NCBI RefSeq assembly: GCF_042682045.1
Contig: NZ_JBHUGS010000001.1
Coordinates: forward strand, 434,001-498,000
DNA from: Sphingomonas_R arantia
GTDB taxonomy: Bacteria; Pseudomonadota; Alphaproteobacteria; Sphingomonadales; Sphingomonadaceae
Length of the DNA stretch: 64,000 nt
Direction: 5' to 3'
Part shown: positions 9,016-18,022 of the stretch, piece after piece
Numbering within the stretch: position 1 is the stretch's first letter
How the letters are laid out: each line of letters opens with the position of its first letter
Translations under genes and position numbers: made by a program
The notes under the pieces: model-generated
The model's input: the letters and a program-made list of their open reading frames with translations, nothing else
Told to the model about the DNA's origin: nothing
The model's database searches: none

Positions 9016-10314
9016 TCACCGCTGCAGCACGATCCCGAACTGTCCCCGTAACTCTCCGACCCTGTAACCCACTGTGCCACTTCGAGTCGAGCGATCTGAG
9101 TAACGCGCGGCAAAATCCAAGCGGACTCGTCGCGTGGAAAGATAACGTGCCCCGAGTGCAAATTGATAGCCCTCCGCACCAAGGCTCGGTAGATCCTGAT
9201 ATTCTATTACTGAGTAACTTGCCGAGACGTTGCCTATGAGATTACGACGAATTTCACGGTCCAAGCGCAAAGTAAAACGGCTATCAAAATATGGCGCCCC
9301 GTTTCCAAAACTTGAGTCTCCAATTGACCTACTAACATCGATCGTGTAAGTTGAAAGATCGTCTGGGAACAATTCGATGCGAGCTTCAACCGACAAGCCC
9401 TTGACGCCATTATATATTGGCGAATCAAAGTCGCGAATAATATAACCGGCCCCAATCGAGCCACGAGCACGGCCAGCAAGGTCGAAATTAACGCCTATTA
9501 AGCCTCGATATCCAGTGGAGTCCCGTTCTGGCGCGGCTGGAGCCAAGGGTCGCACGAAGTCGTTACGAGCAATTCGTGCCTGTGCAAACAATGAGACGCT
9601 TGGCGTGCGAGCGTAATCTAACTGTGCAGTTAGCCGGCTGACGCCCCTGTCGCGGCCGGATTGATCTCTTTCAGCTCCGTCCTGGAAGCGAATAGATCCA
9701 TACCGATCATCGGAGTGGTCGGCTGACAATATTACGCGCGTTCGTCCAAGCGAGTAAGTTCCACGTACAATACCGTAGTAAGTATCAATACGCGAAAGAG
9801 CAGCTATATCCGCTTCAACGTCACCAGAGAAAAATCCTTCGACACTACGAGCTCGAAGTAATCTACCTTCTATCTTTAGAGAAGATCCAAGATCAATACG
9901 ACTACTTAATCCTAAGTTCCACGTATTTTCGTTTCTTGGACTCTGATCAATGTATCGGACGAAGCGGCCAGCTGCTTGAAACTGCAAGAAGTGACGTGAC
10001 CAGAGTGACGCGGCGGTAACGGAAGGTGAGGCATAGCTAAATAAAGCAGCGCGCGGGTTATTTGCCTCGCTGTAGGTATTGTTGGTCCCACCAATTCCCA
10101 GCTCCAAGGCTGAGATTACGCGGAACGAACGAACATCGATACCAAGCGGGTCATAATCGGTCCGTGCTCGTTCAGTCACGGCAATATTGCGGCCACGATC
10201 GAAACCACTTGGTACCGCTGGGCGTGTAAGTAGTTCCTCGCCGACCTGCGCAACGGAGATTGATGGCCAAAGTGCCGGTATTGCAACAAAAGCTGCCCGG
10301 CAAAAGGCCTTCAC
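9016..10314 (-). CDS. Outer-membrane beta-barrel protein (PF10082-like) of export system 1
   Basis: From a GTG at 10314 the product is a 432-residue exported protein. It starts with a clean signal peptide (KAFCRAAFVAIPALW, cleavage near SVA-Q) and continues as alternating amphipathic strands rich in Arg, Tyr and Ser with a terminal LRGQFGIVLQR strand, typical of integral barrels. Longer in-frame starts exist (ATG 10464, TTG 10470) but would leave the signal peptide 50 residues inside the protein; none of the three starts has a strong ribosome site. It sits between the wza-like and wzc-like genes on one strand. The wza-like protein is short, so this barrel may be the actual outer-membrane conduit for the polymer; that is inference. 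The gene is visibly lower in GC than its surroundings. Confidence 0.8.
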   Translation of the reverse strand: MKAFCRAAFVAIPALWPSISVAQVGEELLTRPAVPSGFDRGRNIAVTERARTDYDPLGIDVRSFRVISALELGIGGTNNTYSEANNPRAALFSYASPSVTAASLWSRHFLQFQAAGRFVRYIDQSPRNENTWNLGLSSRIDLGSSLKIEGRLLRARSVEGFFSGDVEADIAALSRIDTYYGIVRGTYSLGRTRVILSADHSDDRYGSIRFQDGAERDQSGRDRGVSRLTAQLDYARTPSVSLFAQARIARNDFVRPLAPAAPERDSTGYRGLIGVNFDLAGRARGSIGAGYIIRDFDSPIYNGVKGLSVEARIELFPDDLSTYTIDVSRSIGDSSFGNGAPYFDSRFTLRLDREIRRNLIGNVSASYSVIEYQDLPSLGAEGYQFALGARYLSTRRVRLDFAARYSDRSTRSGTVGYRVGELRGQFGIVLQR

Positions 10315-10543
10315 ATAGTAGTCGCGCGATCTTGGCACTCTGCGGCCGCCAATAATCAGAGAACTGAATATTGTCTCGGGTTTCCAGAAGTGCAAAACGG
10401 TGTCGGGTGCGTCATAAATATCATGTACACGCCCATGCCTCCGTATGTTCAGGTCGCACTTCATACTCAAGCAGAAAGTCCCGAACTACTATAGCATATT
10501 AGAAAGTCGGGATTGAAAGTGCCCATATTCAATACGCCCTTCA

Positions 10544-11119
10544 TCAGAAGAACCGTTCCTGCACCCGTACTGTATCGCCAGGGTAGATGCGGAGTTCCGG
10601 CGTAACTTTGTATATCTTCTCCTCTGCCTCCCCGCTTCTGCGAATGCCAACAACAGCGCGGTCGGAACGGGGAGTGTATCCACGAGCAACCGCGATTGAG
10701 TTAAGCGCGGTTAGGCCTACTGTGTAGGGGTAAGGCCCGGGCTGCGTCACTTCGCCCATTATGAAGAAGGGACGAAAGGTAATGACCTCCATGCTAACGC
10801 GAGGATCGCGCAGATAGCCGTCGCCAAATAAGCGTTGCGCCTCCGCCGCCACCTCCGAAACAGTCTTGCTCAAGGCTGGAACGCGGCCGATCAACGGCAG
10901 AGCCAGAGCGCCATCGGCGCCTACCGCGAACTCACCCGAAACCTCCGGCTGGCTGAACACCGTCATGCGAACCCGGTCGTCAATGCCGAGCCGGTAATCC
11001 TCCAACGAGGCGTCTGGCGGGGCGTATCGCGCGCCCGACGAAACGATTTCATTCCCACCGGAGGCGCAAGCAGATATAACAGCGAGACCGCCGATCAAGA
11101 TACTTGTTCCGAAGCGCAT
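10544..11119 (-). CDS. Wza-like polysaccharide export lipoprotein, system 1
   Basis: This is a short outer-membrane polysaccharide export (OPX) lipoprotein of 191 residues. It opens with MRFGTSILIGGLAVISAC, a lipoprotein signal with the lipidated Cys at residue 18. The Poly_export domain follows (LGIDDRVRMTVFSQPEVSGEF, with LPLIGRVPALSKT and the LRDPRVSMEV stretch), then a SLBB-like segment (FFIMGEVTQPGPYPY to VRVQERFF). It lacks the long C-terminal region that forms the helical pore in E. coli Wza. A much longer open frame reaches upstream to 11491 but carries no domain and would bury the signal. It is first in the minus-strand export operon and diverges from a flippase gene about 260 bases away. 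Confidence 0.93.
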   Translation of the reverse strand: MRFGTSILIGGLAVISACASGGNEIVSSGARYAPPDASLEDYRLGIDDRVRMTVFSQPEVSGEFAVGADGALALPLIGRVPALSKTVSEVAAEAQRLFGDGYLRDPRVSMEVITFRPFFIMGEVTQPGPYPYTVGLTALNSIAVARGYTPRSDRAVVGIRRSGEAEEKIYKVTPELRIYPGDTVRVQERFF

Positions 11120-11378
11120 CTGGCTTACCCCCTCGATCGCGCTGGCGCGCGGCATCGTCCGGTCAAGCGCATGGCATAGCGGCATGGCCGTGGCAATCGC
11201 GATCGGGGCGGGTGGGCGCTGGCGCGCGGCGGGCGCACGGACCGCTTTATCGACGTGCGCGACGCGCTGTCTTATGGCACGCAGGGTGGCCACAGTTCGG
11301 TCGCGGGCAGCGGGCAAGCGGAGAGCGGCGATCCTACCACCGTCACCATCCGATGCCGGGCCGGACGTCCGAGCCGCC

Positions 11379-12668
11379 GTGCTGCCCGGGACGCCGGTCC
11401 TGCGCGACCTGATGCGGTACGGCATGGCGCTGGTCGGGCCGGTGGGCGTGGCGGGGACGCAGTTCCTGCTATCCATCGGGCTGCTGCGCACGCTGGAGCC
11501 CGCGACGTTCGGGCGTTATTCGTTCCTGCTGATCGTCGCGCAGTTGAGCTGGGCGTTGTGGTCTGCGCTGTTCTGCGCGCCTTTGCCGTTGTTGCTGGCG
11601 GGCGGGCCGCTGCCGTCCGAGGGGCCGGTGAATGATACGCGCGAGGCGATGCTGCGGTCGCTGACGGCGGCGAGCCTGCTGGGGGCGGTGGCGGCGATGC
11701 CGGTGTTCGCGGCGCTGGCGTGGATGCTGGGCGACGGGTGGCGGACGGCGTTGCTGTTCGGCGCGTTCGGCGGGCTGGCGATCGTGCGGTTCTTCGGCCG
11801 AGCGCTGGCCTATGCGGTTCACCGGCCGCTGCGCGCGATGGCGTCCGACATCGTCTATGGCCTCGGGCTGCTGGGTGGGATCGGGGTGATCTGGTTCGAG
11901 CATGCGCCCGCGGCGGATACCGCTTACGCCGCGCTGGCGGTGGCGGCGGGGGCGGGGCTGCTGCCGTTCGTGCACGGCGACCCGCGGCGGATCCGCCAGC
12001 TGGCCGATCCGCGCCGGCTGGCGGCCTATCCGACGGTGTGGCGCGAGCATGGCCGCTGGTCCTTACTGGGCGTCGCCACGACGGAGATGACCGCGAACGT
12101 CCACGCCTATCTGATCACGCTGTTCCTGGGGCCGGGCGCGTTCGCGCCGCTGGCGGCCAGCGCGCTGCTGATCCGGCCGATCGCGGTCGCGACCAACGCG
12201 ATCGTCGAATATGAACGGCCGCGGCTGGCACAGGCGTTGCAGCCGGGGCAGCGGGCAGCGACGCAGCGCGCGACTCGGCTGTTCCGCGCGATCCTGATCG
12301 CCGGGTGGGTAGCGGTGGCGGCGGCGAATGCGGCGATCCTGGTGGTGTCGCCCGGGCTGATCTATCCGGGCAGCTACGACCGGGCGCATCTGGCAGTGGC
12401 GACGACATTGTGGCTGGCGACCGCGTTGCTGCGCATCCTGTCGGTGCCGGAGGGGACGTTGTTGCAGGCGATCGGCCGGTTCCGGCCGCTGGCGATGGCC
12501 AGCCTGTGGTCGTCGGCGGTTTCGCTGGCGTCGGTTGCGCTGTTGCTGATCGTCGCGGCGCCGATATGGTCGATCCTGGGGATCTTGGCAGGGGAAGCGG
12601 TGGTGACGATCCTGGTCCTGCGCGAGGGACGCCGTGCGCTGATGCCGGAGAGCGGGACTGCCGCATGA
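11379..12668 (+). CDS. Wzx-like oligosaccharide flippase (MOP superfamily), copy 1
   Basis: This is a polytopic inner-membrane protein of about 429 residues with roughly 12 hydrophobic segments, of the polysaccharide-biosynthesis flippase type that moves undecaprenyl-linked repeat units to the periplasm. Segments such as MRYGMALVGPVGVAGTQFLL, RTLEPATFGRYSFLL near the start and the paired GPGAFAPLAASALLIRP helix support this; the phrase EPATFGRY resembles the conserved loop after the first helix. The start is uncertain: a GTG at 11379 has a GGACG element upstream, and an ATG at 11412 would still keep all membrane segments. The stop overlaps the ATG of the following GT2 gene by four bases, so the two are translationally coupled. 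Confidence 0.85.
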   Translation: MLPGTPVLRDLMRYGMALVGPVGVAGTQFLLSIGLLRTLEPATFGRYSFLLIVAQLSWALWSALFCAPLPLLLAGGPLPSEGPVNDTREAMLRSLTAASLLGAVAAMPVFAALAWMLGDGWRTALLFGAFGGLAIVRFFGRALAYAVHRPLRAMASDIVYGLGLLGGIGVIWFEHAPAADTAYAALAVAAGAGLLPFVHGDPRRIRQLADPRRLAAYPTVWREHGRWSLLGVATTEMTANVHAYLITLFLGPGAFAPLAASALLIRPIAVATNAIVEYERPRLAQALQPGQRAATQRATRLFRAILIAGWVAVAAANAAILVVSPGLIYPGSYDRAHLAVATTLWLATALLRILSVPEGTLLQAIGRFRPLAMASLWSSAVSLASVALLLIVAAPIWSILGILAGEAVVTILVLREGRRALMPESGTAA

Positions 12669-13666
12669 CGATTACGGTCGGGATCAAGGCGCTGAACGAG
12701 GCGGCGCATATCGCGGCGGCGATCGACAGCGCGTGCGCGGCGGTGGCGCCGTTCGGTGGCCGCGTCGTGCTGGCCGACAGCGGATCGAGCGATGCGACGG
12801 TGGCGATCGGCCGGGCATGCGCGGCGCAGGGCGTGCGGACGGTGCAGCTGGCGGACCCGGGCGACCGGTCGTGCGGGGCGGGGGCGCAGCTGGCGTGGCA
12901 ATATGCGGAGGGCGAGTATTTCTGCCTGATCGACGGGGACATGACGTTGCAGCCCGGTTTCGTCGCGGCGGCGGTGGCGTATCTGGCGGCGCATCCGGAC
13001 GTGGCGGGGGTGGGCGGCCGCGTGATCGAGCGCAACCTGGAAACCGCGGAGTTCCAGATCCGCGCGAAGGCGGCGGAGGGCGAGGCGCATCGTCGCGCCG
13101 GGCCGGTCGACCGGCTCGACGGCGGCGGTGTGTACCGGGTGTCGGCGATCCGCCGCGTCGGTTACTTCGCGGATCGCAACCTGCATGCGTTCGAGGAGCT
13201 GGACCTGGCGGTGCGGCTGGCGTTGCGGGGCGGGACGCTGGTCCGGCTCAACATGCCGGCGGTCGATCATCACGGGCATAGGGGGAGCGGGTACCGGTTG
13301 CTGCTCCGCCGGTTGGTGTCGGGCTATGCCAGCGGGGCGGGCGAGGTGCTGCGCGGGGCGCTGGGCCGGCCGCACCTGCCGCTGGTGCTGCGCCGGCTGG
13401 GGCATCTGCGCCACGGGCTGGTGATCCTGCTGTGGTGGGCGGCGCTGATCGCGGCCGGGGTGGCTGCCCCGATCGCGCTGCCGGTGCTGGTGCTGGTGCC
13501 GCTCGGCTATCTGTCGGTGCGGCGCGGCGGGATCGCGCTGGGGCTGTATTCGCTGTGCCAGTGGAACGTGATCGCAGTGGGGCTGATCCGCGGGCTGTGC
13601 CGGTCGCGCGTGCCGCCGACGCGGGCGTTGCCGGCGGTGGAGTTCAGCCCCGCCGAGCGGGCATGA
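12665..13666 (+). CDS. Family 2 glycosyltransferase, membrane associated
   Basis: This 333-residue protein is a GT-A fold glycosyltransferase. The N-terminus TITVGIKALNEAAHIAAAID is the donor-binding start of GT2 enzymes, ADSGSSDATV follows, and YFCLIDGDMTLQPGF near residue 85 holds the DxD-type metal site. GGGVYRVSAIRR and HAFEELDLAVRL (the ED-type catalytic region) come next. After about residue 235 there are two or three hydrophobic segments (HGLVILLWWAALIAAGVAA and ALPVLVLVPLGYLSV), which anchor it in the inner membrane. Its ATG overlaps the flippase stop as ATGA. Its last 23 bases overlap the convergent GT4 gene. Donor and acceptor sugars cannot be predicted. Confidence 0.92.
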   Translation: MTITVGIKALNEAAHIAAAIDSACAAVAPFGGRVVLADSGSSDATVAIGRACAAQGVRTVQLADPGDRSCGAGAQLAWQYAEGEYFCLIDGDMTLQPGFVAAAVAYLAAHPDVAGVGGRVIERNLETAEFQIRAKAAEGEAHRRAGPVDRLDGGGVYRVSAIRRVGYFADRNLHAFEELDLAVRLALRGGTLVRLNMPAVDHHGHRGSGYRLLLRRLVSGYASGAGEVLRGALGRPHLPLVLRRLGHLRHGLVILLWWAALIAAGVAAPIALPVLVLVPLGYLSVRRGGIALGLYSLCQWNVIAVGLIRGLCRSRVPPTRALPAVEFSPAERA

Positions 13667-14729
13667 GCGCGATCGCGTCGGCGAGCGTGGCGACGCAGGC
13701 CGGCCAGTCGTAATCGGTGCGGACGCGGTGGCCGAGCGCGACGCCGCGGCGGCGGAGCGCGACCGGATCCTGCGCCCAGAGCCAGTCCGCGGCGGCGGTG
13801 ACGGCATTGTCATCGGGGACGACATGACCGTCGCCATGCGCAACCATCGCCGCCATGCCGGCCATGTCGGTGACGAGCGGGAGCGCACCGGATGCCATCG
13901 CTTCGAGGACGATCAGCGGATAGCTGTCGAGGACGGACAGGTGGACGAGGACGTCGGCGGCACGGAGCTGTTCGAGCAGCGGGGCCTCCGCCATCCAGCC
14001 GGCCCAGGTGAAGGCGGGGCCGAGATCGGCGGCGGCGATGTCTGCGCGGAGGCGTGCGGTGGTCGGCTCGTCCGCGGTGCCGACGAGTTGCGCGATGAAG
14101 GGCAGGCCGCGGCGCTTCAGTTCGGCGCAGAGCGCGACGAAGCGGAAGCTGCCCTTGCCCTCCGACAGCCGTGCCGCGTGGATAAGCCGGATCGCCGGGC
14201 CGCGGTCGGGCATGGGGGCGGCGGGGCGCAGCGCACCGCGCGGCAGCAGGGTGCGGATCACCGAGCGCGGGACGTGCGGGGGGAGCGCGATCTCGCGGTC
14301 CTGCCCGTCGAACAGCAGGGCCAGCCGGTCCGCCCGGGCGAGCAGATGGCGGAGGATGTGGCGGAGTGGGGCGGTGCGTTGCAGCTGGCTGTTCGCGCCG
14401 AGGTGCGGGGTGACGAGGACGCGCACGCGGAGCAGCCGGGCGAGCAGCAGATAGGTGAGGTCGGGAAGGTTACACGCCTGGAGCCAGAGCAGATCGACCC
14501 GGTCGCGGCGCGCGGCGCGGACGAACGTGGCGAGCGCGCGCAGGAAGCCGGGAAACCGGGCGGGGCGGAGGAACGCGGTTTGCGCGGGGAGGGTGGTCAG
14601 CCGCCAGTCGGGACGGCAGAGCGCGACCGCCGCATCCGCCCGTTCGGTAAAGATTTCGACCCCGCCGCGCGATGTGGGCGTGCCGCCGACGATGCAGAGG
14701 TGAAAGGGGCCGTCCGGGGGCGCGATCAA
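13644..14729 (-). CDS. Family 4 glycosyltransferase
   Basis: This 361-residue GT-B fold enzyme retains the sugar configuration and would extend the lipid-linked repeat unit. The acceptor domain starts with FHLCIVGGTPTSRGGVEIF. The donor domain shows IRLIHAARLSEGKGSFRFV near residue 180 and the closing LSVLDSYPLIVLEAMASGALPLV, the GT4 nucleotide-sugar motif with the E-x7-E arrangement (here S-Y-P-L-I-V-L-E). It begins at a TTG preceded by GGAGG seven bases upstream, which makes the rare start credible. It stands alone on the minus strand and overlaps the tail of the convergent GT2 gene. Specificity is unknown. Confidence 0.9.
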   Translation of the reverse strand: MIAPPDGPFHLCIVGGTPTSRGGVEIFTERADAAVALCRPDWRLTTLPAQTAFLRPARFPGFLRALATFVRAARRDRVDLLWLQACNLPDLTYLLLARLLRVRVLVTPHLGANSQLQRTAPLRHILRHLLARADRLALLFDGQDREIALPPHVPRSVIRTLLPRGALRPAAPMPDRGPAIRLIHAARLSEGKGSFRFVALCAELKRRGLPFIAQLVGTADEPTTARLRADIAAADLGPAFTWAGWMAEAPLLEQLRAADVLVHLSVLDSYPLIVLEAMASGALPLVTDMAGMAAMVAHGDGHVVPDDNAVTAAADWLWAQDPVALRRRGVALGHRVRTDYDWPACVATLADAIALMPARRG

Positions 14730-14891
14730 GACTTGCCTCCATCGCGGCCGCGAACGGTCGAGGCGCCCGACATGGCTGGTCGCCGGTCCGCGCTTCCCCG
14801 CTCAGCGGGTTCTTAGCGCGGACCATGTCCCGGTTGCAACGGCGACGCCCCGCCCGGATCGCCGGCAATCGATGCCCGAAATGGCTCCGGG

Positions 14892-15446
14892 TCAGGCCGG
14901 GCTGATTGGGGTCGGCGTGGGAGTTGGCGTCGGAGTAGGGGTTGGCGTTGGCGTCGGAGTAGGGGTCGGCGTCGGAGTGGGAGTTGGCGTCGGAGTAGGC
15001 GTTGGTGTCGGAGTAGGTGTTGGTGTCGGAGTAGGTGTTGGTGTCGGAGTAGGTGTTGGTGTCGGAGTAGGTGTTGGTGTCGGAGTAGGTGTCGGCGTCG
15101 GAGTCGGAGTGGGTGTAGGCGTCGGCGTCGGCGTCGGCGTATCGGAATCGTTGTCGCCGTCGGCGGATGCGACGATGATCGCGAGGAGCGCGAATGCGGA
15201 GACGCCGAGCAGGACGAACAACCAGGAGTTCGAACCGAACAGGCCGTTCTCGTCCTGCACGACGGTGCCCGCGCGGCGGGTGAGGCCGCTGCTGGCGAGC
15301 GAGTCCTTGCGGACTTCGGATACGCGGGATGCGAAGGGTCGTTCCGTCACGGCGCGGGCGGGCGCGGGCTGTGCCGCGGCGATTGCGGTGGTGGAGACGA
15401 CGAGGGACGCCGCCGCAGCGCTGAGCATGAGCTTCCTGAACGTCAC
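14892..15446 (-). CDS. Signal-peptide membrane protein with (Thr-Pro)39 tail
   Basis: The predicted 184-residue protein has a signal peptide (RKLMLSAAAASLVVSTTAIAAA), a short charged linker, one membrane segment near residues 75-95 (WLFVLLGVSAFALLAIIVA), an acidic patch (DGDNDSD), and then 39 consecutive Thr-Pro pairs at residues 103-180, ending ISPA. The GTG at 15446 has an AGGGGAA ribosome site seven bases away and places the signal at the N-terminus; the longer frame to 15512 does not. Thr-Pro tails are extended and rigid and in other bacteria cross the periplasm or wall and may be glycosylated. It is divergent from the small membrane gene at 15637. No function can be assigned; a cell-envelope spacer or anchor is plausible. 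Confidence 0.7.
   Translation of the reverse strand: MTFRKLMLSAAAASLVVSTTAIAAAQPAPARAVTERPFASRVSEVRKDSLASSGLTRRAGTVVQDENGLFGSNSWLFVLLGVSAFALLAIIVASADGDNDSDTPTPTPTPTPTPTPTPTPTPTPTPTPTPTPTPTPTPTPTPTPTPTPTPTPTPTPTPTPTPTPTPTPTPTPTPTPTPTPISPA
14907..15140. repeat. Degenerate 6-bp tandem repeat, 39 units, coding for Thr-Pro
   Basis: The tract consists of 39 six-base units of the type GTNGGN on the plus strand. A higher-order 18-base period is clear in the middle, where GTTGGTGTCGGAGTAGGT recurs several times almost unchanged. The unit length keeps the reading frame, so unit gain or loss would lengthen or shorten the Thr-Pro tail of the gene at 14892-15446 without breaking it. The near-identity of the middle copies suggests recent expansion. 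Confidence 0.95.
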
Positions 15447-15636
15447 GGCGAAATTCCCCTGAAACCTAGGTTTTATGCGGGAAGACATGCCAGAAAAATG
15501 CGTTGGACACAATATTTTCGTCTAATTCATGGCCAGTCCGCTTGACACCGTAACAGCTTGTCGATCCCCGTTGACAATGATGGGTTCAATATCAACGGGA
15601 TAGCTTGAATTCGGCACGGTTTGCGGGGAACGTTAC

Positions 15637-16044
15637 GTGACCAATATGATTAATATGTGGGAGGCGATCAAGGCGGTGATTGTCCCATCAGGGGCCGCCG
15701 AACGTTCGCTGATCCACGTTCATGGCGGCATGATGGTGTTTGTTTTCGCCATTTTGTGCGCGCCGCGGCGACTCGCGTCGGTCTGGCCGCCGGTGATCGT
15801 GACCATGCTGGTCGTGGTTAACGAACTGTTCGATTTGTACCATCACTGGCCGGTGATCCCGGCTTGGCTGTGGCGCGACTCGGGAAAGGACGTCTTGCAC
15901 ACGATCGTGTGGCCCTGGGTGATCTGGATCGTCGCGACGCAGGGCGCACGCCGGGCGGATCAGCCCGTTGGATCGTCGGACGGCGGGGCCGCCGCCGGGG
16001 TTTCGGTCGAGGCGGGCGCGGGCGGCGGGACGACCGGGCGATAG
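15637..16044 (+). CDS. Small integral membrane protein of unknown function
   Basis: The 135-residue protein has three hydrophobic stretches: HVHGGMMVFVFAILCAP near residue 28, WPPVIVTMLVVVNELFDLYHHW near 50, and LHTIVWPWVIWIVAT near 85, followed by a flexible Gly/Ala/Ser-rich tail. His and Asp residues lie at the membrane edges. I recognise no family. It starts at a GTG with GGGGAA eight bases before it. Its last 85 bases overlap the convergent beta-helix gene, and its poorly conserved-looking tail may exist only because of that overlap. It is divergent from the Thr-Pro protein, with about 190 bases of less GC-rich DNA between them that should hold promoters for both. Confidence 0.6.
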   Translation: MTNMINMWEAIKAVIVPSGAAERSLIHVHGGMMVFVFAILCAPRRLASVWPPVIVTMLVVVNELFDLYHHWPVIPAWLWRDSGKDVLHTIVWPWVIWIVATQGARRADQPVGSSDGGAAAGVSVEAGAGGGTTGR

Positions 16045-17825
16045 ACGGGCGGCAGCGGTTGCGCGCGGACTGGCGCGCCGGCGGCGGTAAGGTTGCGGTC
16101 GCCGCGGATGGCGGCCGGGCGGGCGGCGTAGAGCGCGTCGGTGCGGTTGCCGGCGACGAGCGCGGTTGCGGGCGACGGGGACTGGACGACGATCGGCAGG
16201 CTGCCGGTTGCGACGGCGATGCGGTTGCCGCTGACCTCCAGCCCTTCGAGCGGCAGGGTTTCGCGGACCAGGATCGCGGCGGTGCCGGGCGGTTGCGCGA
16301 CCGTCGCACGGATGTCGTTGCCCGCGATCATGGTGCGCAGCGCGCCGCCGCCGAGCAGCGCGGCCGGGGTTTCGCCCGCCCGGTCGAAGCGCAGCTGATT
16401 GTCGCGGATCGCCAGCATGCGCGTGCGGCCGTAGGACAGGTCGCAACGGACATTTTCGAAGATGTTGCCTTCGACCCGCAGCCGATCGAAATAGCTCGGC
16501 AGGCAGGTGCCGAACCCGGTCGCGCCGGTCCAGCGGAAGCGGTTGCGGACGAACGCCACGTCGACCGCGCCGTCCCCGCGCGAGAAGCCGGCGCTGCGCA
16601 GCGCGAACAGCGCACGGCCGGTACTCTTGCCGTAGCCGCGCGTGGCCCAGGCGGCGGCGAGCCGGGCGGCCGACCCGTCCTGCACGCCGACATTGTCGCG
16701 GAACAAGATGTTCTTCGCGGCATAGAAGGTGGCGAAGCAGAAATTGCCCGCGTTCGTGACGCTGTTGTTCGCCGCGACCGCGTTGAAGCAGCCTTCGAAA
16801 TCGATCCCGACATCGAGCATGTCGCGCACGTCGTTGCGGACGACGAGGATGCCGTCGCCATTGTTGCCGTAAACGCCGCCGTTGGCGCCCGACAGCCGGT
16901 TGTCCGCGACGTAGATGTCGCGGGCGCGGCGCAGGAAGCCGATCGCGCCGCCCTGGTTCCAGCGCGCGGCACCGCCCCACCAGCTGATGTTCGCGAACCG
17001 GCCGATATTGCCGACGACCGCGACGCGCGACGCGAAATCGAACCGCACGACCTTCGACGCGTAGCTGCCGGCATCGACGCGGTTGTCGTAGACGAAGATG
17101 CGGTCGGACAGATCGTCGGTCCGGGTGGCGGAGAAACCGCCGGCGACCGCGGGATCGACGTCGGGCTTGGCCCCGCGATAGTCGATCAGCCGCAGTTTTT
17201 CGCGCAGATGCTGGACCGTCAGCGTGCCCATCCGCCGTGTGGTGCAGCGCGTGACCGAGACGTCGCGGAGATTATAGCCCTGGAGCAGTACGCCGAGCGG
17301 TTTGAAGGGTGGCGGCCGTTCGATCGCGAGATTGTCGATGTGGACGCCGGTGAGGAAGCGGGCCGGATCGTCGCCCTGCGGCATTGCGAGGAAGGCGTGC
17401 GGCACGCGCCCTTCGTAGCGGATCAGCGAACGCGGCCCTTCGCCCAGGATCGCGACGGGCCGGTCGATCCGGATCTGGCGGGTGAGGCGGAGCGCGGCCC
17501 CGGCGGGCAGCGCGGGCAGGCGGATTGCGGCCACACCGGAGGCGAGCGCGCGTTCGACCGCGTCGCTGTCGTCCGCGCGGCCGTCCATCACCGCGCCGAA
17601 ACTGCGCAGGTCGCGGCCCTTCGTCAGCCCGAGCTGTGCCAGGCGGGCGTAGAGTTGCGCGCGCGGGGGGGCCCAGGCGGGCCAGTCGGCATTCTCGCCC
17701 GTCGCGGCGGCGGCGGCGGCGATCGGCGCGGGGAGGAGCGCCAGCGTGCCGGCCCCGGTAGCCAGCGCCAGCAGGTGGCGCCGGTCGATGTTTGGACTGA
17801 GGTCGAGGGGGACGTCGTGCATCAT
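15960..17825 (-). CDS. Tat-exported right-handed beta-helix protein
   Basis: This 621-residue protein carries a twin-arginine signal (NIDRRHLLALATGAGTLALL, Arg-Arg near residues 14-15) and is therefore folded before export. The mature part begins with a pectate-lyase-like lead-in (GLTKGRDLRSFGAVMDGRADDSDAV) and then many short strand repeats of the type DNRV, GNIGRF, DNRLSG, GNNGDGI, RNDV, GNRI, the pattern of PbH1 repeats in right-handed parallel beta-helices. Such proteins in exopolysaccharide loci are often lyases, hydrolases or epimerases acting on the polymer. No catalytic residues can be named safely. The ATG at 17825 follows an AGGGAAG ribosome site; the longer frame upstream lacks support. 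It has a 7-base G run near 17667. Confidence 0.85.
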   Translation of the reverse strand: MMHDVPLDLSPNIDRRHLLALATGAGTLALLPAPIAAAAAATGENADWPAWAPPRAQLYARLAQLGLTKGRDLRSFGAVMDGRADDSDAVERALASGVAAIRLPALPAGAALRLTRQIRIDRPVAILGEGPRSLIRYEGRVPHAFLAMPQGDDPARFLTGVHIDNLAIERPPPFKPLGVLLQGYNLRDVSVTRCTTRRMGTLTVQHLREKLRLIDYRGAKPDVDPAVAGGFSATRTDDLSDRIFVYDNRVDAGSYASKVVRFDFASRVAVVGNIGRFANISWWGGAARWNQGGAIGFLRRARDIYVADNRLSGANGGVYGNNGDGILVVRNDVRDMLDVGIDFEGCFNAVAANNSVTNAGNFCFATFYAAKNILFRDNVGVQDGSAARLAAAWATRGYGKSTGRALFALRSAGFSRGDGAVDVAFVRNRFRWTGATGFGTCLPSYFDRLRVEGNIFENVRCDLSYGRTRMLAIRDNQLRFDRAGETPAALLGGGALRTMIAGNDIRATVAQPPGTAAILVRETLPLEGLEVSGNRIAVATGSLPIVVQSPSPATALVAGNRTDALYAARPAAIRGDRNLTAAGAPVRAQPLPPVYRPVVPPPAPASTETPAAAPPSDDPTG

Positions 17826-18022
17826 GCGCTTCCCTTCGGTCGCGGTCGCCGGACTATGTGCCAGGATATCGCGCCCGTCGCCGCGCGATAGCGGGCGGGC
17901 GCCGGATCGGGGCAGGGTGACCGATCGCTGCGCCCGCCCGCCACTCCGTCGGGCGGGGGAAGGCGCTGGCGCGGCGTGGCGCGATGGATTAGTCCGCGTG
18001 AAACCGCCGGAGACCGCAGCAG

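Noticed and set aside
10315..10470. 52-residue N-terminal extension of the outer-membrane barrel protein
   Set aside because: It would leave a well-formed signal peptide internal; there is no strong ribosome site at the upstream starts.
14907..15140. Possible CRISPR-like array
   Set aside because: The repeats are contiguous 6- and 18-base units without spacers and encode Thr-Pro in frame, so it is a coding tandem repeat.
15540..15600. Two TTGACA-like boxes (near 15542 and 15571) as sigma-70 promoters
   Set aside because: Neither has a convincing -10 hexamer at 16-18 bases; the region probably has promoters but I cannot place them.
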